Positions 43,677-52,284 of a stretch of 64,000 nt of DNA are shown here, in pieces. The stretch lies in contig PHBW01000001.1 of the NCBI GenBank assembly GCA_002840715.1, positions 117,893 through 181,892 on the forward strand, given 5' to 3'. Within the stretch, counting starts at the first letter, position 1. The number at the start of each line of letters is the position of its first letter. Source of the DNA: Chloroflexi bacterium HGW-Chloroflexi-4 (GTDB lineage Bacteria > Chloroflexota > Anaerolineae > Anaerolineales > Anaerolineaceae). The position numbers and the translations under genes were made by a program. The notes beneath the pieces are model-generated. The model worked only from the letters and a program-made list of their open reading frames with translations. It ran no database searches and was not told the origin of the DNA.

Positions 43677-44561
43677 ATGACTTCAGAAGAGACCTTTCAA
43701 AAATTGGATTTCAATCAACAGGTCAGCAACTATATTGATCAACTGACAAAGAGTGAAAAACAAATCGCAACATTCTTGCGCAACAATCAGAATGACGCGG
43801 CATTTCTTTCTGCAGCAGAAATTGCAGAGGCTCTTGATATTAGCGAAGCGACAGTTGTCCGCTTCGCACGCACGTTGGGTTATCCATCCTATCCCGCTCT
43901 ACGCGCTTCATTTCAGAATGCATTCAAAACCAGATTAACTCACTCCTCAAGAATCCTTTCACGATTAAACGAAGTACCAGAAAAAGGCGACATCTTTGAG
44001 CGCCTGACCATGATGGAAATTGATTATCTCACCCAGGCTTTGGAATCTGTCGATCGCCAGGAATTCGATAAGGCCGTCAAAATTACCATGGAGAACAAAC
44101 GTTTCTTTGTTTTCGGAACCGGTCCATCAATCACATTGGTTGATTTAATGCACATCAGGTTGAGCCGATTTGGCAAAGCAGTTATTCCACTTAAAAGCTC
44201 TGGACGCGAAGTGCTTGATTCACTGCTGACGCTTTCAGCAGACGATGTTCTCTATGTTATTTGTTTCTACAACCTGAACCCCACATTAAAACTTGTTCTT
44301 GATTATGCAAACGAAGTTGGCTGCAAAATTATCTTAATTACTGACACATTAGAAACCCTAATCGGCCAAAAGGCTGATGTCATCCTGGCCGCCAAACGCG
44401 GACCGGTTTCAGAATTTCATTCCATGGTTGTTCCAATGACCATTATCAATGCATTATTGCTTTCTGTCGCTGATCAACAACCAGAAACAATATTGCCCGC
44501 CTTGGATAAATTGGATTCTTTACGGGAACGCTTGAAAGGTTTTAATGCCGAGGAACTCTGA
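43677..44561 (+). CDS. MurR/RpiR-family transcriptional regulator
   Basis: The 294-residue protein has an N-terminal HTH_6 domain (SEKQIATFLRNNQNDAAFLS, then AEIAEALDISEATVVRFARTLGY) and a SIS domain with FVFGTGPSITLVDLMHIRLS and AKRGPVSEFHSM. It is clearly paralogous to the regulator at 21961. Of two adjacent ATGs, the second (43677) is better spaced from GGAGG at 43668-43672. It precedes a permease-ATPase-binding-protein set and probably represses the island in response to a sugar phosphate; the inverted repeat at 39194-39215 is a candidate operator. Confidence 0.9.
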   Translation: MTSEETFQKLDFNQQVSNYIDQLTKSEKQIATFLRNNQNDAAFLSAAEIAEALDISEATVVRFARTLGYPSYPALRASFQNAFKTRLTHSSRILSRLNEVPEKGDIFERLTMMEIDYLTQALESVDRQEFDKAVKITMENKRFFVFGTGPSITLVDLMHIRLSRFGKAVIPLKSSGREVLDSLLTLSADDVLYVICFYNLNPTLKLVLDYANEVGCKIILITDTLETLIGQKADVILAAKRGPVSEFHSMVVPMTIINALLLSVADQQPETILPALDKLDSLRERLKGFNAEEL

Positions 44562-44688
44562 GTTGCCAAATTTGTTATAGGAGGATTTTCAAAGGAAAAG
44601 CTATTGTGAAAAGGATATTAGGAGTGAACGTTGATTTTTGTTGAACGCGAACCGAAGCTGGTAATTTGCTTTGAACAGGAGAAAATGA

Positions 44689-46524
44689 ATGGCTGCTAGT
44701 ACGTTCGACCAACAAACAAAAGTAGAGAAGTTGCAAACTTATCTGCGTAGATTTTATAGATGGATCTCAAGACCGCAAGTAATTTTGTCACTTATCATGC
44801 TTGTCGTGATGTTCTATATGGTGATCATTCCCCTTTATAGAATGATCGTTACCACCATTACAGTATCTGATAGTGATTTGCGCGTTCTTAAAGATGCAAA
44901 TATCGGAGACATCACCTGGTATCACTGGCTGAGAATGCTTACCAGCAAAATTGCCGTGATCATGACCTATGAGCCTCTGTTGCACTCGCTCACCATTTCA
45001 TTAGGCGCTACTGTGCTGGCTTTGGCAATTGGCGGGTTAATGGCCTGGTTGGTAGTCCGCACGGATGTGCCGGGTAAAGGCATTATTAACACCCTGGCCA
45101 CAGTTCCTTACATCATGCCTTCATGGACCATCGCAATGGCATGGAAAGTATTGTTCAAAAACGCCAAATCAGGAGGTACGCCAGGTCTGCTTGAGTTTAT
45201 TACCAATCAGCCCACCCCAGACTGGCTGGCGTATGGACCGTTTCCGATCATTGTGAGCAGCGCCTTGCATTACTACACCTTCTTCTTCCTGTTTGTGGCT
45301 GCCGCTTTGCTTTCCATCGACAGTTCACTTGAAGAAGCCGGTGAATTATCGGGAGCTGGTCGCTGGCGCATCATGCGCAAGATCACATTTCCGCTGGTTG
45401 TGCCGGCCATTGCCTCTGGTTTTATCATGACCTTCTCAAAGACCATGGGCACATTCGGCGGACCAAACGTATTGGGTGTACCTGTGCAGTACTATACCCT
45501 TTCTACCATGCTTAGATCCAACACTGGCATCGGCAATTATGGAGACGGATTTGTTTTAGCCATCGTTTTGATTTTATTTGCGATGGTGACTGTCATGATC
45601 AATCAAAGACTGGTGGGAACCCGAAAAAGTTATGAGACCATTGGCGGTCGAGGATTTATGGCCCAAAAAATGAAACTCCGTAACTTCAAAGGGTTATTCA
45701 CCGGAATCATGGTTGTTTTCCAATTCATCATTGCAGTTTTGCCGCTCACTTTGTTGATTTGGAGCACCTTTATGCTTCGCACCGGAGACTACAGCTTAAA
45801 CAATTTCACCCTGGCGCACTGGATAGGTAAAGGTGATATCTCGATCAATAGTGGAGAGCCAGGCGTTTTACTAAATCCGAGAATCTATATGGGCGCTTGG
45901 AATTCAATCAAACTTTCGCTCTTTACTGCTTTCTTCACAGCCTTCTTTGGCGTTATCCTTGGATACGCAATTGTAAAAGGCAGGGGAACGCGTCTTTCAA
46001 AATTGGTTGAACAATTGGCTTTCATCCCCTACGTGATTCCTGGCATTGCCTTTGGTGCAGTTTACATATCGATGTTCACCAAACCTGTCGGACCAATACC
46101 TGCGCTTTATGGCACTTTCGCACTTTTGGTAGTAGTCTCAGTTGCCAAACACATTCCTTACTCTTCACGTAGCGGTGTCTCTGCCATGTTGCAAGTGAGC
46201 AAGGAGCTTGAAGAAGCTGCTGCCATCGCAGGTGCATCCCCCTGGCAGCGCTTCAAAAGGATCATCTTCCCTTTGACCAGCACCGGTTTTGTCTCTGGTT
46301 TCTTGATGACCTTTATCACCACCATGAGAGAGTTATCCCTGATTATCTTGCTGGTAACGCCTACAACGGCAGTCTTGGCAAGTATGACCATGCGCTATAT
46401 CGAAAATGGCAATGAACAGCAGGCAAACGCTGTCATTATCGTTCTGATCGTTCTGGTCTTGATCGGCAACTTCATTATTAGCCGCTTCAAAGGCGGAAGC
46501 CTGAAAAAAGGCTTGGGAATGTAA
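44689..46524 (+). CDS. ABC transporter permease, fused two-domain Fe3+/organophosphate type
   Basis: This 611-residue permease is paralogous over its full length to the one at 22868. Both halves carry an EAA loop (EEAGELSGAGRWRIMRKITF and EEAAAIAGASPWQRFKRIIF) and about six helices each. The N-terminal segment RWISRPQVILSLIMLVVMFYM and the WYHWLRMLTSKI loop are shared with the sister protein. It forms the membrane channel for the ATPase and binding protein encoded next. Family members import ferric iron, 2-aminoethylphosphonate or hexose phosphates; the neighbouring HAD and phosphoglycerate genes favour a phosphorylated organic solute. Confidence 0.9.
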   Translation: MAASTFDQQTKVEKLQTYLRRFYRWISRPQVILSLIMLVVMFYMVIIPLYRMIVTTITVSDSDLRVLKDANIGDITWYHWLRMLTSKIAVIMTYEPLLHSLTISLGATVLALAIGGLMAWLVVRTDVPGKGIINTLATVPYIMPSWTIAMAWKVLFKNAKSGGTPGLLEFITNQPTPDWLAYGPFPIIVSSALHYYTFFFLFVAAALLSIDSSLEEAGELSGAGRWRIMRKITFPLVVPAIASGFIMTFSKTMGTFGGPNVLGVPVQYYTLSTMLRSNTGIGNYGDGFVLAIVLILFAMVTVMINQRLVGTRKSYETIGGRGFMAQKMKLRNFKGLFTGIMVVFQFIIAVLPLTLLIWSTFMLRTGDYSLNNFTLAHWIGKGDISINSGEPGVLLNPRIYMGAWNSIKLSLFTAFFTAFFGVILGYAIVKGRGTRLSKLVEQLAFIPYVIPGIAFGAVYISMFTKPVGPIPALYGTFALLVVVSVAKHIPYSSRSGVSAMLQVSKELEEAAAIAGASPWQRFKRIIFPLTSTGFVSGFLMTFITTMRELSLIILLVTPTTAVLASMTMRYIENGNEQQANAVIIVLIVLVLIGNFIISRFKGGSLKKGLGM

Positions 46525-46535
46525 GGAGAGATATC

Positions 46536-47618
46536 ATGGAAACCACTATTACAGTTAAAAACCTCACGAAGAAATTCGGCACTGTTGTCGCTGTCAATAA
46601 TGTCAGTGTAACCGTTGAACCTGGCACGTTCTTGACCCTGCTTGGTCCTTCAGGCTGCGGCAAGACAACCCTTTTAAGGTGTATTTCGGGTTTGGAAGAT
46701 CCCGACGAAGGCGAGATCTATATTGGCGACAAACTCGTTTATTCCCACGTTAAAGGCATTTCGCTAGCCCCAGGCAAGCGTGATCTGGGACTCGTGTTTC
46801 AAAATTATGCCTTATGGCCGCACATGAATGTTTACAAAAATCTGGCCTTTGCCCTTGAAATCCAAAAGCTTTCTAAAGATGAGATGAACCGAAGAATCAA
46901 AGAATCTCTTGCTGAAGTTCAAATGACCGGATATGAAGACCGTTACCCGCGCGAAATGAGCGGCGGTCAACAGCAGCGTATCGCTCTTGCTCGTATGCTG
47001 GCTTATCGTCCGCATGTCTTTCTTATGGATGAACCGCTTTCCAACCTGGATGCCCGCTTGCGCATGGATATGCGTACCGAGCTCAAAAGGCTGCATCACG
47101 TTTCTGGTGCAACCACTGTTTATGTGACCCATGATCAGGTTGAAGCCATGACCATGTCGACCAACATTGCCATCATGAAAGAAGGCGTGATCCAACAAAT
47201 GGATACCCCTGACAGGGTTTACCACTTCCCTGCCACCTTGTTTGTGGCTGATTTCATCGGCAACCCTAAAGTAAATCTTATGCCTGGATGGGTCTCTGGC
47301 AAAGACACCGTTGATATTGGCAAATTTAATGTACCTGTTTCTACCTTGAACCAGACTGGAGATGTCGTCGTGGGCATCCGACCGGAAGATATCAGTATTT
47401 CAGCCAAACAGGAAGATGATGGCGTTGAATTCACAGCGTATTCTGTTTTGCCCTCAGGCGCAGAAACTACCATCATCGCACGCAAAGGCGATACTGAATT
47501 AACCGTCCGAGAAATGGGCGTATCCAAAATCAAAATGGATCAAAAAATTTGGCTGAAATTCCACAAAGAAGACATCAATCTTTACGATAAAGCCAGTGGA
47601 AATTTGGTCAACGGTTAA
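46536..47618 (+). CDS. ABC transporter ATPase (FbpC/AfuC/PotA-like)
   Basis: The 360-residue ATPase has Walker A GPSGCGKTT (about residues 38-46), Q-loop VFQNYALWPHMNV, signature MSGGQQQRIALARML, Walker B VFLMDEPLSNLDARL and the switch His in VYVTHDQVEAMT. The C-terminal third is a TOBE-type domain (VGIRPEDISIS). It starts 11 bases after the permease gene with GGAGAG upstream. As the only ATPase gene of this transporter type in the window, it may energise both this permease and the ATPase-less set at 22868-26140. Confidence 0.94.
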   Translation: METTITVKNLTKKFGTVVAVNNVSVTVEPGTFLTLLGPSGCGKTTLLRCISGLEDPDEGEIYIGDKLVYSHVKGISLAPGKRDLGLVFQNYALWPHMNVYKNLAFALEIQKLSKDEMNRRIKESLAEVQMTGYEDRYPREMSGGQQQRIALARMLAYRPHVFLMDEPLSNLDARLRMDMRTELKRLHHVSGATTVYVTHDQVEAMTMSTNIAIMKEGVIQQMDTPDRVYHFPATLFVADFIGNPKVNLMPGWVSGKDTVDIGKFNVPVSTLNQTGDVVVGIRPEDISISAKQEDDGVEFTAYSVLPSGAETTIIARKGDTELTVREMGVSKIKMDQKIWLKFHKEDINLYDKASGNLVNG

Positions 47619-47743
47619 TTGAAATTTGTGACCTAGATAATTATTAAAACTATCCTACAGGAGGAACCCATCAAAAAATAATCGTAAATCGAATTTATTG
47701 TGCAACGAAGTGTGTTTGATTCTTATTCTACAAGGAGAAGATA

Positions 47744-48973
47744 ATGAAACCGTTCGTGAAGATTGTAACAATTATCGTTTTGATTTGCTTCCTGGCCGCA
47801 TGTGCAAAAGCACCTGCTGCAACCGAAGCACCTGCTGCTGATGTTCCTGCAGCCACCGAAGCCGTCGTTGCTGAACCCGAACTCAGCGCTGCTGAACAAT
47901 GGGCCAAAGACAACGAAGTCGGTCCTTATCAGACCGAGACCCAGGACTGGGCAGCTATTGAAGCCGCAGCCATCGAAGAAGGAACTTTATTGGTTTATGC
48001 CAACAGTTCCAAGGTCGAAAAAGCCGCTGAAACCTTCATGGAAGCCTACCCTGGTATCGCCGTCCAGGCCTTTGACCTCGGTGGTGATGATGTTTTGCAA
48101 AAAACCATTGAAGAACAAAAAGCCGGTGCATTCACTGGTGATGTTTGGTTCAGCAGTGGTGGTGCAGAACTCGTCGGTAATGTGCTCCCCAAACAATATG
48201 TCTGGCGCTTTGTGCCCGACAGTGTTGCCGGCCGCATTACTGATGAATACACCCACCCTCTAATGATGCAACGTCTGGGCACCAGCATCTTTGCCTACAA
48301 CTCTGAATTGAACGAAACCTGCCCAATCACCAACATCTGGGAACTCACCCAACCGGAATGGAAAGGCAAATTCTTCATCGAGGATCCTCTGAATGATGCC
48401 TCCACCTTGAGCAAATTGCTCACTATTGCCGCTCATGCAGAAGAAGTAGAAGCTGCTTATGTTGACCTCTACGGATCCGCACCTGAGTTGGATGCAGATA
48501 CACCCGATGCCGGTTGGCTATGGCTCAAACGTTTCGCACAAAACGGCCCCATTCCCCAACCCGGTGGAGATGAAGTCGATTCAGCCTTCGCAACCCCAGG
48601 CATGACTGAAAGCTACATGGCTTTGACCTCTTACTCAAACATGGCTGATGTCATGGAGGGCGTTTTGGCATTCGAACCCTGCTGGGGCATTCAACCCGCT
48701 CTTGGTGTTCAGAGCCAAAGTTACCTGGGCATCCTCAACCAGGCTCCCCACGTCAATGCCGCTAAATTATGGCTCAAATTTGTGACCGAAGAAGAAGGCC
48801 GCGATCCCTGGGCTAAATTCGGCACCTATTTCACCGATTCAACCTATGAAGTCAAAGAAGGCATGAAACCTTTGGCTGAAATGATGACCATGACCTGGTT
48901 TATCGACGAGCAATATGCTTACGATAACATGATCCAGGCTCGTGACTTTTATCTGTTGAACCTCGGCAAGTAA
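47744..48973 (+). CDS. ABC transporter substrate-binding lipoprotein (family 1, AfuA/FbpA-like)
   Basis: The 409-residue protein has a lipoprotein signal (IVLICFLAAC, Cys near residue 20), an Ala-Pro-Glu-Thr linker and LSAAEQWAKDNEV, as in the paralogue at 24911. Conserved segments are LLVYANSSKVEKAAETF, EEQKAGAFTGDVWFSSGG, IFAYNSELNETCPI, WKGKFFIEDP and LDADTPDAGW. It captures the transported solute outside the cell. The ATG at 47744 has AAGGAG upstream. Differences from the paralogue are concentrated in the second half (for example the QPGGDEVDSAF region), so the two may recognise related but distinct ligands. Confidence 0.88.
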   Translation: MKPFVKIVTIIVLICFLAACAKAPAATEAPAADVPAATEAVVAEPELSAAEQWAKDNEVGPYQTETQDWAAIEAAAIEEGTLLVYANSSKVEKAAETFMEAYPGIAVQAFDLGGDDVLQKTIEEQKAGAFTGDVWFSSGGAELVGNVLPKQYVWRFVPDSVAGRITDEYTHPLMMQRLGTSIFAYNSELNETCPITNIWELTQPEWKGKFFIEDPLNDASTLSKLLTIAAHAEEVEAAYVDLYGSAPELDADTPDAGWLWLKRFAQNGPIPQPGGDEVDSAFATPGMTESYMALTSYSNMADVMEGVLAFEPCWGIQPALGVQSQSYLGILNQAPHVNAAKLWLKFVTEEEGRDPWAKFGTYFTDSTYEVKEGMKPLAEMMTMTWFIDEQYAYDNMIQARDFYLLNLGK

Positions 48974-48999
48974 TCTTCAAGTTCGACGCGTCAATCTAT

Positions 49000-49028
49000 G
49001 GGCACGGATGCTTTTCCGGTCCGTGCCC
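49000..49028 (+). terminator. Hairpin after the binding-protein gene
   Basis: A 9-bp GC-rich stem (GGGCACGGA with TCCGTGCCC) and 11-base loop follow the binding-protein stop by 26 bases. No T tract follows, so partial termination or 3' protection of the binding-protein mRNA is more likely than full termination; the downstream HAD genes can still be read through. Confidence 0.6.
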
Positions 49029-49100
49029 TACCATTCATAAAATAAAAGCAACTTATTGGTTCACAATTGTTGTCCAAAATTTACTGGAGTTGAAATTCTC

Positions 49101-50546
49101 ATGAAACTTAAAACTGTATTCTTCGATATGGGCGGAACTATCCAAAATTTTTGGACGAATCGCGAACTTAAAGTAAAAAGTATTCCACAATTTCGAGATA
49201 CTTTTCTTCGGGCAAACATTAATCTTGACCTTAGTGATGAAGCTTTAACCGACCTGGTTTCAAACGGAATATCGTCTTATCACAAATGGAACAGAGAATC
49301 GCTGATTGAATTAAAACCTTCTGAAGTATGGAAGAAATTCGTACTAAAAGAGTATCATTTTTCGGACGAAGCACTTGCTTCAATTGCAGAAAACTTAACT
49401 TATTTATATGAAACCACCTTCTATTATCGTGAAATGCGCCCTGAAATGCCGGAAGTTCTAGCAGCCATAAAATCCATGGGGCTTACCATGGGAATTATCA
49501 GCAACTGCCAAAGCCAACGCCAGGTTCCTGATAATTTAACCCAATATGGAATTATTGATTATTTCAATCCAATTGTTCTTACTTCAGAATTTGGATTTCG
49601 CAAACCCGACCCGTCCATTTTTTATCATGCCGCACGTTTGGCCAAAGTGCCTACAGGCAGCTGCGCCTATGTAGGAGATAAGATCAATCGTGACATCCTG
49701 GGCTCGTATAGAGCTGGTTTTAAACTTAACGTCAAAATCAACCATATCTTCGACGATGGTGACCCTGATGAAGGTGCAACACCCGACGCCGAGATTGATA
49801 ATATGCTTCAACTTATTCCCATACTTGAAGAAGCAATCGAAAAAGACAAAATTTTTGCCAAAATTGAAATGACGCGCAAAATCAAAGCTGTCTTTTTCGA
49901 TGCAGGTGATATTCTGTATTATCGCCCGCAAAAACAATTAAATTTTAAGAACTTCCTGAAGGGAAAAACTTATAACCCCGACCCTGAAATGGAACATAAA
50001 GCAAAAGTGGTTCGTGAATTAGCCTTTCAGGGCAAAGTGGATCGCCACGAATACTACCGCAGGCTGGTTGAACTTTACGGTTTTACAAATGAAGAAATAA
50101 TCCAGGAAGGAATAAATGCGCTTGATCTGGATGACAATACGGTGGCAATCTATGACGGTGTTCCAGAAACCATCAAAGCCCTGAAAGACCGGGGTTACTT
50201 AATGGGAATTATAACTGATACTGCCTTAGCCTATACGATCAAGTTGAAATGGTTTGAACAAGCAGGCTTTGGCCACGTATGGGATATTATCGTCAGCTCG
50301 AAGGAAATTGGTGTTCGAAAACCCGACCCCTCTCTTTACGAAGAAGCACTCATTCAAGCTGGTCTCTCACCTGAAGAATCTGTTTTTGTTGGCCACAAAG
50401 CCACAGAGCTTGAAGGCGCTCGCAAGGTAGGTTTTAAGACGGTCGCGTTTAATTATGAAAAGACTGCCTTCGCAGATAAATATATTAATAAATTCTCTGA
50501 ATTATTGCCTTTGCTTTCAGGGGAATTTGGACAGGTAAAAGAATAA
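49101..50546 (+). CDS. Tandem double-HAD protein
   Basis: The 481-residue protein joins two HAD IA domains. Domain 1 (about residues 1-235) has TVFFDMGGTIQ, GIISNC, GFRKPDPSIF and YVGDKINRDILGSYRAG. Domain 2 (about 255-481) has AVFFDAGDILYY, GIITDT, GVRKPDPSLY and FVGHKATELEGARKVG. Both keep the nucleophile but have Gly in place of the second motif I Asp. Domain 1 resembles the HAD proteins at 39316 and 40053 and domain 2 resembles the one at 21230, as if the two single-gene types had been fused. Start ATG 49101 has GGAG 12 bases upstream; a TTG at 49056 has none. The stop overlaps the next start by one base. Confidence 0.85.
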   Translation: MKLKTVFFDMGGTIQNFWTNRELKVKSIPQFRDTFLRANINLDLSDEALTDLVSNGISSYHKWNRESLIELKPSEVWKKFVLKEYHFSDEALASIAENLTYLYETTFYYREMRPEMPEVLAAIKSMGLTMGIISNCQSQRQVPDNLTQYGIIDYFNPIVLTSEFGFRKPDPSIFYHAARLAKVPTGSCAYVGDKINRDILGSYRAGFKLNVKINHIFDDGDPDEGATPDAEIDNMLQLIPILEEAIEKDKIFAKIEMTRKIKAVFFDAGDILYYRPQKQLNFKNFLKGKTYNPDPEMEHKAKVVRELAFQGKVDRHEYYRRLVELYGFTNEEIIQEGINALDLDDNTVAIYDGVPETIKALKDRGYLMGIITDTALAYTIKLKWFEQAGFGHVWDIIVSSKEIGVRKPDPSLYEEALIQAGLSPEESVFVGHKATELEGARKVGFKTVAFNYEKTAFADKYINKFSELLPLLSGEFGQVKE

Positions 50547-52234
50547 TGAAACCAATCATCAACGCCATTTTGTTTGATGTCGGCGGTACGCTTCGGTTTA
50601 CTGAAAAAGTAGACGGTCGTGAAACCCAAATTCTCGAAGAAATACGTGAATTCCTTGATTATAAAGGTACTGTTGATTCTCTCAAAAACAAGCTCAGCCT
50701 GGGTGAAAAAGAATATCGTAAATGGGCCAAAAAATCATTAGTGGAATTAACTGAAGAAGAGTTGTGGGTCAGGTTTATGTTCCCAGATCAATCCAGACTT
50801 GAATTTATCCGCCAAAATGCCATCAAGTTGAACCAACTCTGGCGCAACTCCAAAGGCAAGAAGAAATTGCTGCCAAACGCGGTAGAAACCATCAAAGAAT
50901 TGGCAGAACGCGGGTATAAACTATGTATCATCAGCAATACAACCTCTTCTGTTGAAGTACCGGCTCTGCTCGAAGAAAATGGTATTACTGACCTTTTTTC
51001 ATCTGTGATCTTGTCGGCTGTTTATGGCAGACGAAAACCTCACCCTTCTTTGTTTCTGGATGCCACCAGAGCCTTGGGCGTACGCCCTGAAGAGTGTGCC
51101 TATATTGGAGACCGTCCTTCTCGCGATGTGGTCGGTGCACGTGAAGCTGGTTTTGCAAAAGTGGTTATCATTCAAGCAGCCGGGTTAAAACCTGAGAAAA
51201 AAGAAAATGTGCCCATGACGCCAGATCATTTGATCAAACGTCTGCCTGAATTGTTGGAGATCTTCCCGGATCACAAAACTTTGCCAATAGTGGCAGTCAA
51301 ATCTTATCAGCCGGAATACTTATACGACGCGGCGCTTTCCACCATGTGGAACGTTGGTCAAAAAATGACTTTTGCTGAAACTTTTGCAATTGGCCGCCAA
51401 ATGGGATTCGCCAGGTTTGAACTTAACCATGCCATTTCACCTGACATGTTGGATGAAATTGATTTCAACCAGTATCGCGCCGGCAATGTGCACGATCCCT
51501 GCCCAGCCTTTTTAACCATGAATGAACTCAAAGATAAAGACTGGCTGATTTCATCTCAGGATGAAATCAATCGCCAAAAAGGTGTGGATGTCACCTTGCG
51601 CACCATTGATCTTGCAGTAAAACTTGGTGCGAGTTCGGTCATTATCCATCCCGGCCAGGTAAACGGCGATCGCTCCATGGATAAACGCCTGCGCATCATG
51701 TATGACCAGGGACTTTTTGGCACACCTGATTATGAAACACTCAGGAAAGCCATGGTGGCGGATCGCAAAAGCAAGGTTGGACCGTATCTTGAATCAGTCA
51801 TTAAAAGTATGCATGAGATCATCGAATACGCCAAATCTGTCAAGATGAGCATTGGTCTTGAAAATAGATATCGATACTATGACATTCCATTGATTGATGA
51901 AATGGGGCTGCTACTCGACCTCTGCCACGAACCCTGGTACGGTTTTCAGTACGACATGGGTCATGCCCAAACTTTGAGCGCACTTGGCTTGGAAAAACAT
52001 GAAGAGTGGCTAAAAAGATATGGAAACCGCATCGTCGCCATTCATTTGCATGATGTCAAAGGCATTACCGACCATCAATCCCCCGGTTTGGGCGATATTG
52101 ATTTTGAGATGGTGGCAAAATACATCCCGGAATATGCCTGGCGCACCCTTGAAGTTGGTCCTCAAGTCTCACAGCAAGAATTGGTGGATGGCATGGAGTT
52201 GTTGGTGGCCAAAGGGATTGTGAAAAAGCTCTAG
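50546..52234 (+). CDS. HAD / xylose-isomerase-like TIM-barrel fusion protein
   Basis: This 562-residue protein has an N-terminal HAD domain (1 to about 240) with AILFDVGGTLRF, CIISNT, GRRKPHPSLF and YIGDRPSRDVVGAREAG. The C-terminal AP-endonuclease-2-type TIM barrel (about 255-562) has metal-site segments VIIHPGQVNGDRS, SIGLENRYRYYD, QYDMGHAQTL, AIHLHDVKG, the DHQSPGLGDIDF segment and TLEVG. The fusion suggests two consecutive steps on one substrate, such as isomerisation or lyase reaction of a sugar and dephosphorylation. The gene overlaps the preceding double-HAD gene by one base and has a paralogue immediately downstream. No characterised protein with this architecture comes to mind. Confidence 0.82.
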   Translation: MKPIINAILFDVGGTLRFTEKVDGRETQILEEIREFLDYKGTVDSLKNKLSLGEKEYRKWAKKSLVELTEEELWVRFMFPDQSRLEFIRQNAIKLNQLWRNSKGKKKLLPNAVETIKELAERGYKLCIISNTTSSVEVPALLEENGITDLFSSVILSAVYGRRKPHPSLFLDATRALGVRPEECAYIGDRPSRDVVGAREAGFAKVVIIQAAGLKPEKKENVPMTPDHLIKRLPELLEIFPDHKTLPIVAVKSYQPEYLYDAALSTMWNVGQKMTFAETFAIGRQMGFARFELNHAISPDMLDEIDFNQYRAGNVHDPCPAFLTMNELKDKDWLISSQDEINRQKGVDVTLRTIDLAVKLGASSVIIHPGQVNGDRSMDKRLRIMYDQGLFGTPDYETLRKAMVADRKSKVGPYLESVIKSMHEIIEYAKSVKMSIGLENRYRYYDIPLIDEMGLLLDLCHEPWYGFQYDMGHAQTLSALGLEKHEEWLKRYGNRIVAIHLHDVKGITDHQSPGLGDIDFEMVAKYIPEYAWRTLEVGPQVSQQELVDGMELLVAKGIVKKL

Positions 52235-52284
52235 AAACAAGAGCGCTTAATTATTCAGAATTTATCAAGAAGAGAAAGTAGATT

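Noticed and set aside
44583..44643. Short GTG-started frame of about a dozen codons before the second permease gene
   Set aside because: Looks superficially like a leader peptide, but there is no attenuator hairpin or regulatory codon run.
47659..47690. Strong AGGAGG ribosome-site-like sequence in the gap before the binding-protein gene
   Set aside because: It is followed by no start codon with a useful frame; the real start at 47744 has its own site. Possibly a remnant, but not supportable.
47802..48263. 153-codon plus-strand frame
   Set aside because: Shifted frame inside the binding-protein gene with a Lys/Pro/Gln-rich product; the lipoprotein frame is the real one.
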